Shown: piece by piece, positions 23,560-35,715 of the stretch | How positions within the stretch are numbered: the stretch's first letter is position 1 | Layout of the letters: each line of letters begins with the position of its first letter | DNA from: Diplolepis rosae | Taxonomy: Eukaryota; Arthropoda; Insecta; Hymenoptera; Diplolepididae | Length of the DNA: 64,000 bases | Direction of reading: 5' to 3' | Assembly: GCA_030998225.1 (NCBI GenBank) | Contig: JAPYXD010000466.1 | Span: 4,071,001-4,135,000, forward strand | The notes under the pieces: generated by a model | What the model was told of the DNA's origin: nothing | What the model saw: the letters and a program-made list of their open reading frames with translations, nothing else | Database searches by the model: none | Program-made: the position numbers and the translations under genes

Positions 23560-24902
23560 TGCCAATTAGCTTAATAGTAACCTTTAAATATTTATTAACT
23601 AAGACATGCAACTTAATAATTATTGTATTTTTTGTTTTTTTCTTTTTTTCCTTTGCTTATTGATATTAGAAAAAGATAGAGTAAACATGCGGAAAGACTT
23701 ATGGGTAAGCGAGTTCCTAGGTGTGAAGGAACCAGACCGTTCCAAAAACTGTTCCAACGAGTAATCCTCTCCCACAGGAACCGTGAAAAATGCGACCGCG
23801 GAACGCACTCTCTCAAGGGCACATATATAAACACAATTATTTCACCAAAGAAAGAAACAACACGATGGAGAATATAACGTGGATCCTTGGTAAAGCACGC
23901 ACAGCAAACCACACACATTCACGAGCACCAGAAGTAAAGGACACTGAAGTTAAAACAATAAGAACGATGTAATTGGTACGGAAAAATTTTTTATTTTGTA
24001 TTTTCTCCGTTTCCGCAGAGATGACAGACGAAAGTAAGTCCACCACTCTGCCACATGGCTAAAAGAAAACTGATTTGGGAAGAAGTCGTATTTAGGAAGA
24101 CTAGTGTTCAGAGTTTGACGTGTATAGAAAGCATTCTCCAGATAGGTCAGGTTCCAACACCAAGGGTTATACACAGTAAAACCTTATTTTAATGTCCCTG
24201 GCACTTGAGATTATTATGTGCTCAAGCGTCCGACAAAAGCAAAGACCCACCACATGTTCGAAAAACTCTGTAAGGAAAGGCACTCACTACGGTCCCGACG
24301 TCGTAAAAATTGTACACATTTCTGTGGATATAGAAAGTAAAATGCAACTAAAGTGGAAATTCACGAAAAATTAATTTCCTGGTTTTTCGAAACCTCCGAT
24401 TCTTAATAACTGGAACCCGGAAAAATACAATATTAAGTTTATAAGTATGATGTCCGAGTTTTTCAGATTATAAGACTGTTGTAAAGTGGCAAAATATTGC
24501 GTTATTGTTTTAACTTCAGTGTCCTTTACTTCTGGTGCTCGTGAATGTGTGTGGTTTGCTGTGCGTGCTTTACCAAGGATCCACGTTATATTCTCCATCG
24601 TGTTGTTTCTTTCTTTGGTGAAATAATTGTGTTTATATATGTGCCCTTGAGAGAGTGCGTTCCGCGGTCGCATTTTTCACGGTTCCTGTGGGAGAGGATT
24701 ACTCGTTGGAACAGTTTTTGGAACGGTCTGGTTCCTTCACACCTAGGAACTCGCTTACCCATAAGTCTTTCCGCATGTTTACTCTATCTTTTTCTAATAT
24801 CAATAAGCAAAGGAAAAAAAGAAAAAAACAAAAAATACAATAATTATTAAGTTGCATGTCTTAGTTAATAAATATTTAAAGATACTATTAAGCTAATTGG
24901 CA

Positions 24903-24932
24903 CTGAAGAGGGCCCCCATTTGTGGCCGAAAC
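24903..24932 (+). ncRNA. Hammerhead ribozyme core (right arm)
   Basis: This is the same core as at 23530 but on the + strand: CUGAAGA at 24903-24909, stem II GGCC/GGCC, and GAAAC at 24928-24932. Stem I GGCA/UGCC flanks it. All invariant core positions are present. Confidence 0.6.
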
Positions 24933-25015
24933 GTTTGCCTTTTGTATTTTTTATGTGTTCTATCACTTAATTAAAAAAATAAATCCGTATCAAAACTGAC
25001 CCCATGCCAAATTAA

Positions 25016-27600
25016 CTATTACAAAATTATTATTGTGGGTCAATAAAACATTGAACATGTACGGAAACATGTCACGATATAAGTGTATAAAATATTGCAG
25101 ATATGAGCTCTATTTTGGAATAAACTTTGGTAATGTAAAAAATGTAAAAAAATGCAAAATATCGTGAGAAAATTTACATATAATTGTACAGAAAAAATCG
25201 GTAAATTATATAAAAAATTGCTTAGGAATGACAATAAAATTCTAGCACATCACTCTAATGTAAATCAACTAAAAAAACTAGTATATATTTGTGTCTAAAT
25301 GCTACTGACGATATATAGATGCAAGTACATATGTAGTATAAAATTACAAAGGATTATTTATGAAAATTAGATTAGAATTCCTGATACGAATTCTACGCTG
25401 TTAGAATTTTCTACCGCAATTTCCCAGAAAATGTGAGTGGAGTTTTATTCTGCTAAAGCCTCTCAAAATTTAGACAGAATTTCAGAAAATTCTGTTACTT
25501 TTCAGTAAATTTATGAAAACATTTTTTTTTATTAAACTTCACTTCCAAAGTGTTGAATATTCTGTATATGTCCTTTTGGAAATACTGAAACTTGTAATAG
25601 GAATAATTTTACGTTTTGGTAACTGAAGTTCAATGCACTTACATGCACCTGAAAATTCATCCACATGCAACTGAAACTCAGTTACAGTTACGTAATTTCA
25701 TGATAATTTTATAAAAATTGTGTTACAGTTTGGTAGTTTTTAAGATACATTTTTTGAAAATTAAGTTGAGCTCCATAATATTAAGAAAACTTTTTTTTTG
25801 TATATATAAAAATTCAGTACATTTTTTCCAATTTCAAGTTCTCATTTTACGTTTTAGTGGCTTCTATTCATAGACTTTTTAATGTTGAAAAGAAATGCTT
25901 TACACAAAGGCAAAATTTTCTAATTGACGCAGTTGATCAAATTTTTAAACCCGAAACATGTTTTAATTAATATCTTGATTTAAATCTTCAAATATTTATT
26001 GACTTTAATTCAATTTTCAATTTTTTAATTAAAAATCTATGCATAGGCCACAAAAACGCGAGGTGAAAATTTTGAATCATCAGCTACAATTTCTAGGCAA
26101 CAGAAATTTTAATTCGATTGTGGTAGGGCCCTAGCTGTTTTGCCCTGTCAGTAATCAGCTGCTGATTGAAAAAACTAGTTAGAGCCTTAATTAATATGAA
26201 TTTCTATTAAACTCCTTTCCACACCACCGAGGAGATAGAGTTGCAGGCCGAATCCACTTTTTAAAAAATTTGCAATAAGACGAAAGCGAAAAAATAGAAG
26301 AAAATATATTTGGGGTGCTTAATTAACGTGAGTCCCCTTGCCTATCACATAACTCAAGGCACATAAAAAGAAATACACCTTTGGTCACTTGTAAGTGGAT
26401 GCTGATTGATGTCTTTCACCTGGATATTAAACATGATAGATAAAATCAATTAAAATAATTTTTGAAAGTGCAGGGGTTTGAACTCGCATATGCTGCGTAT
26501 CAGCCAATTACCTTGACCATTCTAATACGATCGTTATTGAATACTATTAATTTACGGACATTATATAATTAGGACGACATGTTTTAGTACTGGGGCGGTA
26601 CTGGAAAATGTACCGAAAATCTGTAATGTACTTAGATAAAAAGTACAGGGAAAGTTCGAGTTAAGATTCTAATATTTACCGTTTTTAACGGCAACGGAGG
26701 GATATTTGCTTGGAATGTTCAGTTTACTGTTTTCACAGTAAAAAATCTGTTTTCAAGCTAGAAAATTTTTTCTGAGTAAATTGACAATACTTTTTCGTTA
26801 CACGTACACAGAAAAAAAATTTCAGTAGGTTTGACTACTTTTTAACTTACTTTCCGTAGTTCGTAAATGCCCCAGTGTCATTTTTGAAGTTAATTAAGTG
26901 AACCGCAGGAACATAGGGGTAAATCAAGTAAGAGCAGTAGTTGAATCGATGAATATTCTTAGTACATTTCAAAACTGTATTTACTTTCAAGTAGACTCTA
27001 ACTTACTATTTTTATATATACACCTACAAACACCCCCCACCCCCCTCTACACTACGCAAACGCTCGTTTAGGTGGTATTAAAAATTATTCTTAACGCTGC
27101 GGGTTCGAACCCTCTCTACTTACAATTAACGCATTACTAACCTAACGACTAAGCCTCTCGGCTGCGCACGCTTGGAATACAAGAAAGAAAATAGCGCTTA
27201 TAACCTTCAACTACTGCAGGGCCGTGTAAGAAGTGTATAGGCCCCGTGTAATCGGGAATTTTTAGATTTTATCCCAATTTATGATTCTGATTAAAATTTT
27301 TAAGATTTTTAATTATCAAATCGATTTTCTATAAAATAAAATATTTTTGAAAGAAAGCGATCAAATTTTTGAATTAAAGAACATTACATAATAAAAAGAT
27401 CTATATACATTTTACAATTATTAACTTTTATTATTGTATATTAGTGATACTTTCTACAGGTTATGCTTCCTTTAATTTTTGTTTTCAAGTGTAAATAAAC
27501 TTTGGTTTACTTCAATAAAAATGTTTTTCGATCAGCGAAATTTTACTTACCATCACACCAATGCGGGTACACAAACGAATGTGTAGAATGTAATTGATTT
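25016..27600. other. Gene-free stretch
   Basis: I see no gene here. Decayed tRNA-like motifs lie on the - strand near 26470-26530 (gaguucaaacccc) and 27102-27168 (gguucgaaccc with a box A-like 'ggcttagtcgttagg'). 'acacagaaaaaaaa' near 26807 resembles a common insect transposon end. A short C-rich run lies at 27030-27047. Confidence 0.5.
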
Positions 27601-27639
27601 TTTTTAGAGTACTGCTCATAGCATTACTAATATGTTTAT

Positions 27640-28090
27640 TGGCAATGAAAGGCGATAGAAAGGCTTGGCATTACTCAAAAGTTGGTTGTTTGCTAACACT
27701 GGACGGTGGCACTGCGCCGGTGCTGATCCAGTGCTGCGCCGATACTTGACATTACGCGATATTTGTTGATCGTCAATACTGAAAAGCGGTACCACGCCGG
27801 TGCTGCACCGATGCTTGGCATTACTCAAAAGTTGGTTGTTTGCCAACACTGAATGTTGGTACTGCGCCGGTGCTGATTCAGTGCTGCACCGATGCTTGGC
27901 AATACACAAATGTTGGTTGTTTGCCAGCACTGAAAAGCAGTACTGTGCCGGTGTTTAGTCAGTGCCACCCCAGCGGTGTGCCAAAGCTTGGCACAGTGCT
28001 GATCGGCAGCACTGGCATTACTCACGGGTTACAACCGGAACGGTACCGCGCCGGTTGTAAGGATTGGCAGTACACCGATTTTTCTGCCTG
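27640..28090. repeat. GC-rich minisatellite, imperfect long units
   Basis: Units built on 'gcgccggtgctgatccagtg' and 'ttggttgtttgccaacact' recur about five to six times, at roughly 60-120 bases per period with internal rearrangement. It is much richer in GC than its surroundings. Open frames on both strands give low-complexity peptides (CSTGSAPAQ-like) that only reflect the repeat. Confidence 0.7.
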
Positions 28091-29104
28091 GGCATGTAAT
28101 TAGGAATGTAGATTTTCAACCTTAATTTCTTATTTCTTATTTTTTTGTAATAAAATATTTTCCACTTAATTTTTTAATTAATATAGTTGATTCACGTACT
28201 ATAAAATTTTTTTTAAACTATTTTATTCGAAATAAATATTTTATATTTGTATTTGATATAAGAGAAATCGTATAGTGTAATTTCGTATGCAAATTTAGTT
28301 GTAATTTTGGTTTTTTTGAATATTAAAACCTTTTATTCACAGTTTCATAATAAAATTCATATGTGAATGATATTACGTATTACAAAAAGTTTTCAGAGTA
28401 TTTTATTTGAATGAAATATTTTTCAATGTTGCCTTGTACCAGAGAAGAAACTCTACTGTATAATTTCGAGTATAATTAGATATAATTTATGTATTACTTA
28501 TGTATTTTAATATTTTATTTTTTAAACTCCAATATCATATTTTATCATTCCTTAATATAATAATTAATGATTTGCATAGCTAAAAAATAATGAAATTGAT
28601 ATTATGTTTTGAAACTTTGAAAATTTATTGAGTTTAAATTTCAATAGAAAATCATTTTTTAAGTCTTTAAATCATCCTAAAATTCAAAATAAAATGTTTA
28701 GATATTCATTTTAAGTGAATGTTTTCAAAAATATCAAAGAAAGAAAGGTAATATCTTAAATGATATATTTGTAGATTTTAAATTTGTCGTCTGCTTCACG
28801 CCACTTTAACAGGAAGTCGACAGAAACATAATTTTCGATCTTGGCTCAACAGACGAAAGCGTGAAATCGAAGCGAGGAAGTGGGGACACACCGACACGGC
28901 GCGCTTGATTGTGTGTGCTCCCACATGGGAGCGTGGTGGGGGCCGCCAGCTCCCACGATCTGGGATCACTGCTTCCAACTTACAAGCTGGGAACTTACCG
29001 TGCCGTTGCTCCTGCCAAGTCGCTTACATGGAGATAGGTCTCCTTATTACTGATCTCTATAATACACTGGATGGACAATCAATGCATAGTCGTGTGCTCC
29101 ATTG

Positions 29105-29480
29105 AAGGCTGAGCCAGCATATTTACTTACACTGTAAAAAGTGTCAAGGAAAATTACATTTTTCTCTTGTAATTCTTTCCTATGATATTCGTGGGAAACT
29201 TACAAATTTATTTATGAGGTTATGTATGGTCTTCACAGCAAGTATAAAAGTAACTTAAGAAATTGTAAGTTTAAGTTAAGTTCAAGTTCATAATTACATT
29301 ATTAATAACTTAATAATTATTGTATTATTCTTTTATATTAATAATTAATTAATAATCAGCTTAGCGCAATTGAGACGCCGAATGGAAAAAATGGATATAA
29401 TTTCTGGCCCGCTAGCGGAATCAGATTGAGTTGCTCCCTGTCTTCTGAAAAACGAAGTTTCCAATTTTAATTTTCGAAAC
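29105..29480. other. Gene-free stretch
   Basis: No coding sequence or repeat of note is visible. It lies between the end of the 7.6-kb inverted repeat and the truncated 3' side of the Penelope-like fragment. Confidence 0.5.
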
Positions 29481-29489
29481 TTGTAAATT

Positions 29490-31094
29490 TCATTGTCTCA
29501 TATTGTCATCTACAAATCTGTAATAAAATAAAGGAGAGCAATTATGTTTGTCTTTTAAAATTCGTAGGCAATCATTTTCCAAATCATCCATGACAATGTC
29601 TGCGAATAGAGGTGAAATTGGTGAACCCATTGGAGTGCCAAAAATTTGCAAATAGATATTATTATTAAAGGTAAAATATGTATTTTCGAAAAGAAATTTA
29701 GTACAATTTATAATTTCATCAAATGGAATTCTACAGTTATTATGAATAAGTTGACATCTTCGGTCTAAACTCTTTAGGACCAATTCATAGGGTACATTTG
29801 TGAATAATGAACTGACGTCTAATGAAAGCAGAACATGATTATCATCTACAACGAGATTTTCCAATTTTCTTTTAAGATCTAAACTATCATTTAAATGTGA
29901 TTTTGGGACTTTGATACTGTCTTTTAATTCATCATATAGTATTTTTGCTAAAAAATGCGTGGGACTATTGATCAAAGAAATTATGGGACGAAGAGGTGTA
30001 TCTTGTTTGTGGATTTTAGGTAAGCCATAGCATTTAGCTAATACAGTGTTGGTTAGAGTAAGTTGATTATTGTGGAATTTATATTTTAAAAATTCATTAT
30101 CATTGAGTCTCTTTAAAATGTTGGAAGTATTGCTTTGTAATTTTTTCAAAGGATTTCTTGTTATTGGAATGTAGGTGGAAGTATTTGAGAGAAGGTCAGT
30201 CATTTTTGTATTATAAGTCGATTTTTTGAGACAAACGGTAAGGTTACCTTTGTCAGCATTAGTAAAAAAAATATCAGGATTGTTTTTTAAAAATTGTTTA
30301 GTAACTTTTAACTTATTGGCGAAATTTCTGTCTTCCATGGAAATATGAGTATCTTTATTGAGATTGTGCATAATATTATTTGTTACTATTTCTCTTATTT
30401 CATTCTTGAGATCACAATTGATGTCTAAGGATAACAAAGAAGATTCCACATTTTTAATTGTATCAATCACGTCTTGTTTAGAAATTTTTTGTGGAACACT
30501 GTAATTTGGTCCAAGAGAGACGATATCAACGACATCCGACGGTATTTATAAATCAGATAAATTTCGAAACCAACTGTCTTTATTTGTATTCCTGCAGCGA
30601 TATTTACTTGTTGATAATGAATCAAATTTCTTTTGATGTTTCTCGTTACATTTTCTTAGTATGGAGTTAAATTTAGAATTTGAAAGATAAAAAAACTTAT
30701 TAACGGTATTACAATCTAAATTGGAATCCAGAATTTGTTTCTTAATACGTTCGAGTGATTTTTTAATAAATTCAATATGGATGTGGATGTCTCTAATTTC
30801 TGTTTTCAAAAGTTTTTTTAAATAATGTTGATTTAAATTATAAAAATCTTTTTTACCTGAGTTACTGTAAAAGTGAACATTTTTTTGACGCTTATAAAAA
30901 TTCAATAGATGTTGAGGAAATACATCATTACTCCTGCAAGCTAATAAAAATTGTCGTTTAGAAGTAGACTCAGCGAGACGTCGGTTATTTGAAGTCCAAT
31001 TTTTGAGGTGATTCTTAGTTAGTTGTTCGTAATGACTTTCAATATATGAGAAGAACTTTGGCGTTGTAGATGATGATGATGATGTAGATGATTT
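29490..31094 (-). pseudogene. Penelope-like element reverse transcriptase, 3'-truncated
   Basis: Read leftward, an N-terminal region (about 31094-30546) is followed by the RT core (30545-29490). RT hallmarks appear in order: GLPKIHK, then PLRPIIS, motif A SLDVSSLFTNVP, motif B GTPMGSPISPLFADIVM, and motif C with FVDD. These are characteristic of Penelope-like elements, a class that uses RT and usually a GIY-YIG endonuclease for insertion. A single in-frame TAA at 30546-30548 separates the two open parts without a frame change. The frame ends just after motif C, so the thumb and endonuclease are missing. Such 3' loss is unlike ordinary 5' truncation and suggests a later deletion or overwriting. 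Confidence 0.9.
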
Positions 31095-31109
31095 TTAATT
31101 TAATAAAGC

Positions 31110-31143
31110 CTGATGAGGTTGGCAAACCCATAGCCAACGAAAC
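31110..31143 (+). ncRNA. Hammerhead core beside the Penelope-like RT
   Basis: CUGAUGA (31110-31116), an extra G, a 6-bp stem II GUUGGC/GCCAAC with a 9-base loop, GAAAC (31139-31143), then GUC. Stem I can form only two pairs (GC/GC). It lies at the 5' side of the RT frame but on the opposite strand, so it points away from the RT. All core residues fit the hammerhead consensus. Penelope-like elements are known to carry such ribozymes in their terminal repeats. Confidence 0.65.
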
Positions 31144-31214
31144 GTCGCAACAATTTTGACACTATAAAGAGTTTTCTTCTTTATATTTGACCCTCATTGA
31201 TCGTAAACCAGCAT

Positions 31215-31858
31215 TATTATAATAATATGGAGGGCGACACTACCATTTCTACACTCCCTTATTTTTGGTACAACTTGGTTTCTGAGAAGCTCTTCATATG
31301 CACGGGCATTGAGATTACTATCGATGAAGAAAGGGCCTATCAATGTATCATTGAAGATACCGGCCCAAACATTAATCTTTTGTGGATATTGTGTGTGACT
31401 CTCCAACATCCAATCAGGATTTGTGTCGGACCAATATCTACAGTATTGCCTGTTAACTTCACCTTTTGAAGTGAAAGTAGCTTCATCTGAAAATACTGTA
31501 TTGTACAAGAAAAGAGGATCTCTATCAATTCTGTCCATTATAATTTCACAAAATTCAACCCGACGATCAGGATCGTCTTCATTGAGCTCTTGTACCAGAT
31601 GAACTTTGTAAGGATGGAAATTAATGCTTTTCAAAATATTTCGCACTGTAGCAGGAGCTCATCGCTAGCTCGACGTAAACAAAGGTGTGGGTTTTCAACA
31701 AATGCTTGGGCTATGTCCATCTGCATCTCCTCAGATCCTGCAGATTTTGGCGGAACAGTTCTGTGAAGGTCCTTGATAGATCCATGATTCATAAAGCGCC
31801 TTGCAGTTCTTTCAATTGTTGATTTTGAGACACGATTTAACATCGCTATAAATTTCAA
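31215..31858 (-). pseudogene. Tc1/mariner-type transposase remnant
   Basis: The first part (31858-31640) has helix-turn-helix-like sequence, with RVSKSTIERTARRF and NPHLCLRRASDEL. A short deletion and frameshift near 31650 interrupts it. The second part (31646-31215) resumes with the start of a DDE domain: SDEATFTSKGEVNRQ, then NVWAGIF and IGPFFID. The first catalytic Asp lies in the FSDEA motif. The second, expected in a WFQQDGAP-like motif, is lost where the frame degrades near 31215. The frameshift and missing C-terminus make it inactive. The family is common in insects. Confidence 0.85.
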
Positions 31859-31859
31859 A

Positions 31860-32195
31860 TATTTATGTTTTAAAGTACAAGATTATGATTAGTCAACATT
31901 ATGTATTCGTTTTATGTGGATTCCTTAAAATTTCGTTTGGCTTTTTTTCGTTTCGACTCATTATCTTGAATATATTCTTAAATATTAATTTCTATGATAA
32001 GTGAATAAGGCTTTAAAAAATGTGATCAGGATTTAAGTCTCTGTTTAAGTGTTGCTATTGAATGACTATAAAGAGTTTCAAAAACATATGATTCAATAGC
32101 TTAACAATCATTTTAAGTGTTATTCTAATCAAGAAAATCCCAAATGTAACAAAAAATATGATTGACTTATGTGAATTAAAAAGTACAAACTCCCC
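31860..32195. other. Gene-free AT-rich stretch
   Basis: No gene or clear repeat is recognised between the transposase remnant and the next foldback element. Confidence 0.5.
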
Positions 32196-32681
32196 CTAGC
32201 GAAAGTATCGGATAGGAATTTATTCCGAGCCAATCAGAACTATTCCGATTTATTCCGATATTTGTATCCGAACCAATGCGAATTATTCCGAACTAATGCA
32301 AAAAAAGTTTTGCATCTCGTTTGATGAAAAATGGTAAAAAGTGGATCTGACCTAATCTGATTTAATCCAAGGCAACAATCCGAATGAATCCGAACCAATC
32401 CGCAAACAAGTTTTCAATTCGAATCAATCCGAATGAATTCGAGGTCGGAATGATTCGGATTGAAAACCTGGTTTCGGATTCGTTTGGATTTATTCAAATT
32501 GTTGCTTTGGATTAAATCGGATTAGTTCGGATCGATTTTTTACTATTTTTGATCAAACGAGATACAGAACGTTTTTCGGATTGGTTTGGAATGTTACGCA
32601 TTGGCTTGGATACCGATATCGGAATGAATTGGAATAGTTCTGATTGGCTCGGAATGAATTCCTATCCGATACTTTCGCCAG
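32196..32681. mobile_element. Foldback MITE with internal TCCGAAT repeats
   Basis: Ends 'ctagcgaaagtatcggat' and 'atccgatactttcgccag' mirror each other, and the arms extend about 200 bases each. The interior is made of degenerate short units related to 'aatccgaatga' in both orientations. It has no coding capacity. No clear target duplication is visible. Confidence 0.7.
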
Positions 32682-34344
32682 ATGGGTCACCAGAATTAGT
32701 GTTCCCTTTTTTGTTCCATTAAATAATATTAATTTACGTAATAAAGTTATAAAATGTCGATCATTTATGTAACAAAATCATAAACTATGCAAATAATAAT
32801 TAATTTACTAATTAAGAAATTAAGGATTTTTTTTTTGGAAATTCGTACAAAACCATTAGTTAGAGTGTGTGACATAATATCAGAATTTCTCTACGATTCG
32901 ATAAATGCAAATTTGTATATTCTTATATATCATTTAACAAATTTATCTACATATATAGAAAATTGGATATTTTATTTGCCTTTTCTGATGATACTGAGTG
33001 TAGAAATTCGTAAAATATTTTACATGTTTTAGAATATTTTTATTTATGACGTCTCGTGAATAATAGGATTTTCATGAAAGACTGAATTTAAACGAATGCG
33101 TAATGTCTTTATTCGTCGATGTGTACATATTAGAGTTGGCTAAGTTACTGATTTCGAAAATTCGTTAAGTTATATCTGACTAAATATGAAGTTTTTTCCC
33201 TCGCATTGATTAGCCAAAATTACTTGGTACAGCCTACAATATGGTCAACAACCGATGACCTACGAATGATTCCGGTGAGGGAAAACCCACAGCGTAGACT
33301 TTTTTTCATAAATGACGCTCCTCTAGTTGAGAGAGCCCTTAGTTTACGACAATCCTAAGCTGGGTTTGACGAGAGGATACATGGTATGGTTGGATTGTCC
33401 CTACATTTGGTCGTTTTATTACAATTGCTAAAATTCTATCTGAATCCTTCGTGTTTGAATCCTCATTTTCAGAATTACAAATTAGACCTTATGATATTTT
33501 AAGCAAATTGTCGTAAAGTTTGGAAAGAGCAAAATTGACAGTAATAAATTGAGTTCTGTGGAATCTAAAATTGCTAAACGACAGAACACTGAGTGATTTA
33601 CTATTGTTTAAAAGTTTTTGTAGCAGATACGGTATTTTCAGTCCAAGTAGTTGAAATTGTAGGTTAGCGTAACTGCAACTTCTCACTGAAAATTATAAAA
33701 ATACGTCTTTCTTTTTGCAAAATCTAAAAAGGCAGTGTTTTTTATGTATGCAGGCATTTTTAGTTTAAAAGAACTGGTAAAAATATAAGTGTGGTATGTC
33801 ATAGTGGTTTTTCGCTTCCAGTGTAAAGTTGGCTCTTCTACAGATACGCTCATTTTCATTTACACGGCAGAGCAGCCTGTTATATCGGCCAATCGCTACT
33901 GTGGAATAATTACTTTCGATCCAACGTTGATTGGCAGTCATCCGTGGTCCGTTTCTGACTTGCGCTCATTTGAAAATCAGCTACCTCACTGGAATTGCGA
34001 TTTACACGAAGATTTTACTATTCGTTGTTCACAGCTTTATTATCACTTTAATACAATGTTCGACAGTTTACTTACAAGTGCTCACGTTTCACGTCCGATT
34101 TGTTATTTATTAAATGTTACAGTTTTCTACTGGAAATATTCCAAGTTCAACGCAGACGTAGAGGTTTCGCGAAGGCACTTTTTTGAAAGATAGCGGTTCC
34201 GAGATAAAATCTGACGGTCCGCGCTCTCCGCACATATATTTATAATCTTAGATTTAGGTAGGTAAAGTAAGAGATTAGCCAATCCTTAAACGATGTCGAC
34301 ATGATCATCCAATTACGACAACATCTCTAGCCAATCAGGCTTAC
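32682..34344. other. Gene-free stretch with one unrecognised frame
   Basis: Nothing recognisable is encoded. A 134-codon frame at 33789-34193 (+) has ordinary-looking composition, but no motif that I know, no signal peptide, and no flanking splice or promoter evidence. I treat it as chance or transposon-derived. Confidence 0.4.
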
Positions 34345-35586
34345 TAGAGATGGGCGATTCACAAAAAAAATGAATCGATTCTGAAGAATCGATTCCCAAA
34401 TTTTCCGATTCTATACAATCGATTAATCGGTCTAAAAAAATCGATTCTTTAGAATCGATTTTTAAAAATCGTTCTATTTTAAAATTAGCTTTAATTTTTT
34501 GTTCGTAACTATTATTTTATACTGATGTTGTAAAATTTCCGAAATTACAGTAAAGCCTTAAAGACATGGATCAACCGGAACAGTTGACTAAATCAGTAAA
34601 ATCGAATTTCCCCCAAAAGATTTTAAAAAAAAAATGAATTTTTTTAACTGCAACTTTGGGACATAATAAAGGACATATTAGCGGATGGTTGTAGAATTTA
34701 ATAAGTTTTTAAAAATTAAACAAAATTTAGTTTCGGTGAAATAGGAATTAATTTTTTAAATAAAAATCAACTTTACTTTAATCATGATTTTGAAACTAGA
34801 ATGGAATAATTACTTCAACATTAATTCTGTAATGCATTGTTTGTGCAGAATTCTTTATTATAAATTAGTCTCAAATGATTCTAAATCTACGCAATCATAA
34901 CCTTAATTTTAAATTGAAGTAATTATCAACTCGAAGTTTTAAACATTAAATAAGTCTTTTTATCGCTTATATCTAACCTTGTTTTGGCATATCTAACATC
35001 AAAACTATTTTTTACTTGGAACTCAAAATTCCACTCTTGCAATACATTCTTATCTATTATCTAATAAGTTATTTTTATCGTTTATACCCTATCTAAAATA
35101 TATTTTTACTTCCCGCGAAAAAAAACACACTTACGATCGCGTTTCCCGCTCACGAAATTATTGCACTCAGGTGACAAGCGAACTAATCAATATGACTACC
35201 GTTGGGCTTCGCGCAACATTGTGTATACTATACTAAAGCCAGATGCTCACAGTGTAACGCAGTAATTAATCAATTGTTTGACAAATAAATATATAGTTAA
35301 CATAAAAAATAAGTGACAAGTGCATAAATAAATATAAGCGTGAAAATGGAATTCTCACTGAAGCACAGGAAAGAAAAGGACTTTACTCGTAAAGGCAGTG
35401 CTTGTACGTACTCGCGTACAACGACAACAGAAGCATTTTGAGCACTTATAGATAAACGTTATTTGAAAAGTCCTATTCAGATCAACAGTAAATACGTGAA
35501 CGCCGAAGCCCTGCGGCAGCCATGATTGTTTTCATGCAGCAGCGCCCCTAAGCCCGCGGTGGACGTTTGTTTTGCCAATATCGTAT

Positions 35587-35715
35587 ATTCTCCCAGGCGC
35601 ACTGAACTTCACGCTGAAAATTCTAAGAATTTTCAGGCGTACATTATAATTCACAAGAAAGGAGCCTAAAAATTCTTAGGATTTACATCGTGAAGTTCAG
35701 TGCGCCTGGGAGAAT
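35587..35715. mobile_element. 129-bp MITE nested in hAT element 1
   Basis: Inverted ends 'attctcccaggcgcactg' and 'cagtgcgcctgggagaat' of about 26 bases, with further pairing inside, are flanked by TAT on both sides. A TA or TAT duplication fits a Tc1/mariner-like mobiliser, but that is inference. Confidence 0.75.

Larger units (their letters stand above)
23449..25015. mobile_element. Foldback element with outward hammerhead cores
   Basis: Arms 23449-23962 and 24497-25015 are nearly perfect inverted copies, with a unique loop of about 530 bases between them. Each outer end has a hammerhead-type core, on the - strand at the left and the + strand at the right, so both point outward. Peptides such as MCVVCCACF come from both arms by mirror symmetry and match nothing I know. 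Hammerheads in terminal repeats are a known feature of Penelope-like retroelements, so this could be a non-autonomous derivative of one. Confidence 0.65.
21468..29048. repeat. 7.6-kb inverted repeat (arms 21468-23272 and 28092-29048)
   Basis: The left-arm segments 21480-21545 and 22378-23272 are mirrored at 28975-29048 and 28092-28972. Landmarks are 'gatcccagatcgtgggagctgg' and its complement, and 'gtcgtctgcttc' at both inner sides. The left arm is split by a palindrome at 21543-22372. The interior holds the hammerhead foldback and a minisatellite. No protein-coding gene is seen. Confidence 0.75.

Noticed and set aside
24545..24850. 101-codon frame MCVVCCACF..., also at 23613-23918
   Set aside because: It occurs in both arms of the hammerhead foldback by symmetry, with no known domain, and low-complexity Lys/Arg at the end.
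27616..28103. Frames of 66-104 codons over the minisatellite
   Set aside because: They are repeat-driven translations on both strands.
33789..34193. 134-codon frame on +
   Set aside because: It has no recognisable motif, conserved repeats or splice context. A frame of this length is expected occasionally by chance in 64 kb.
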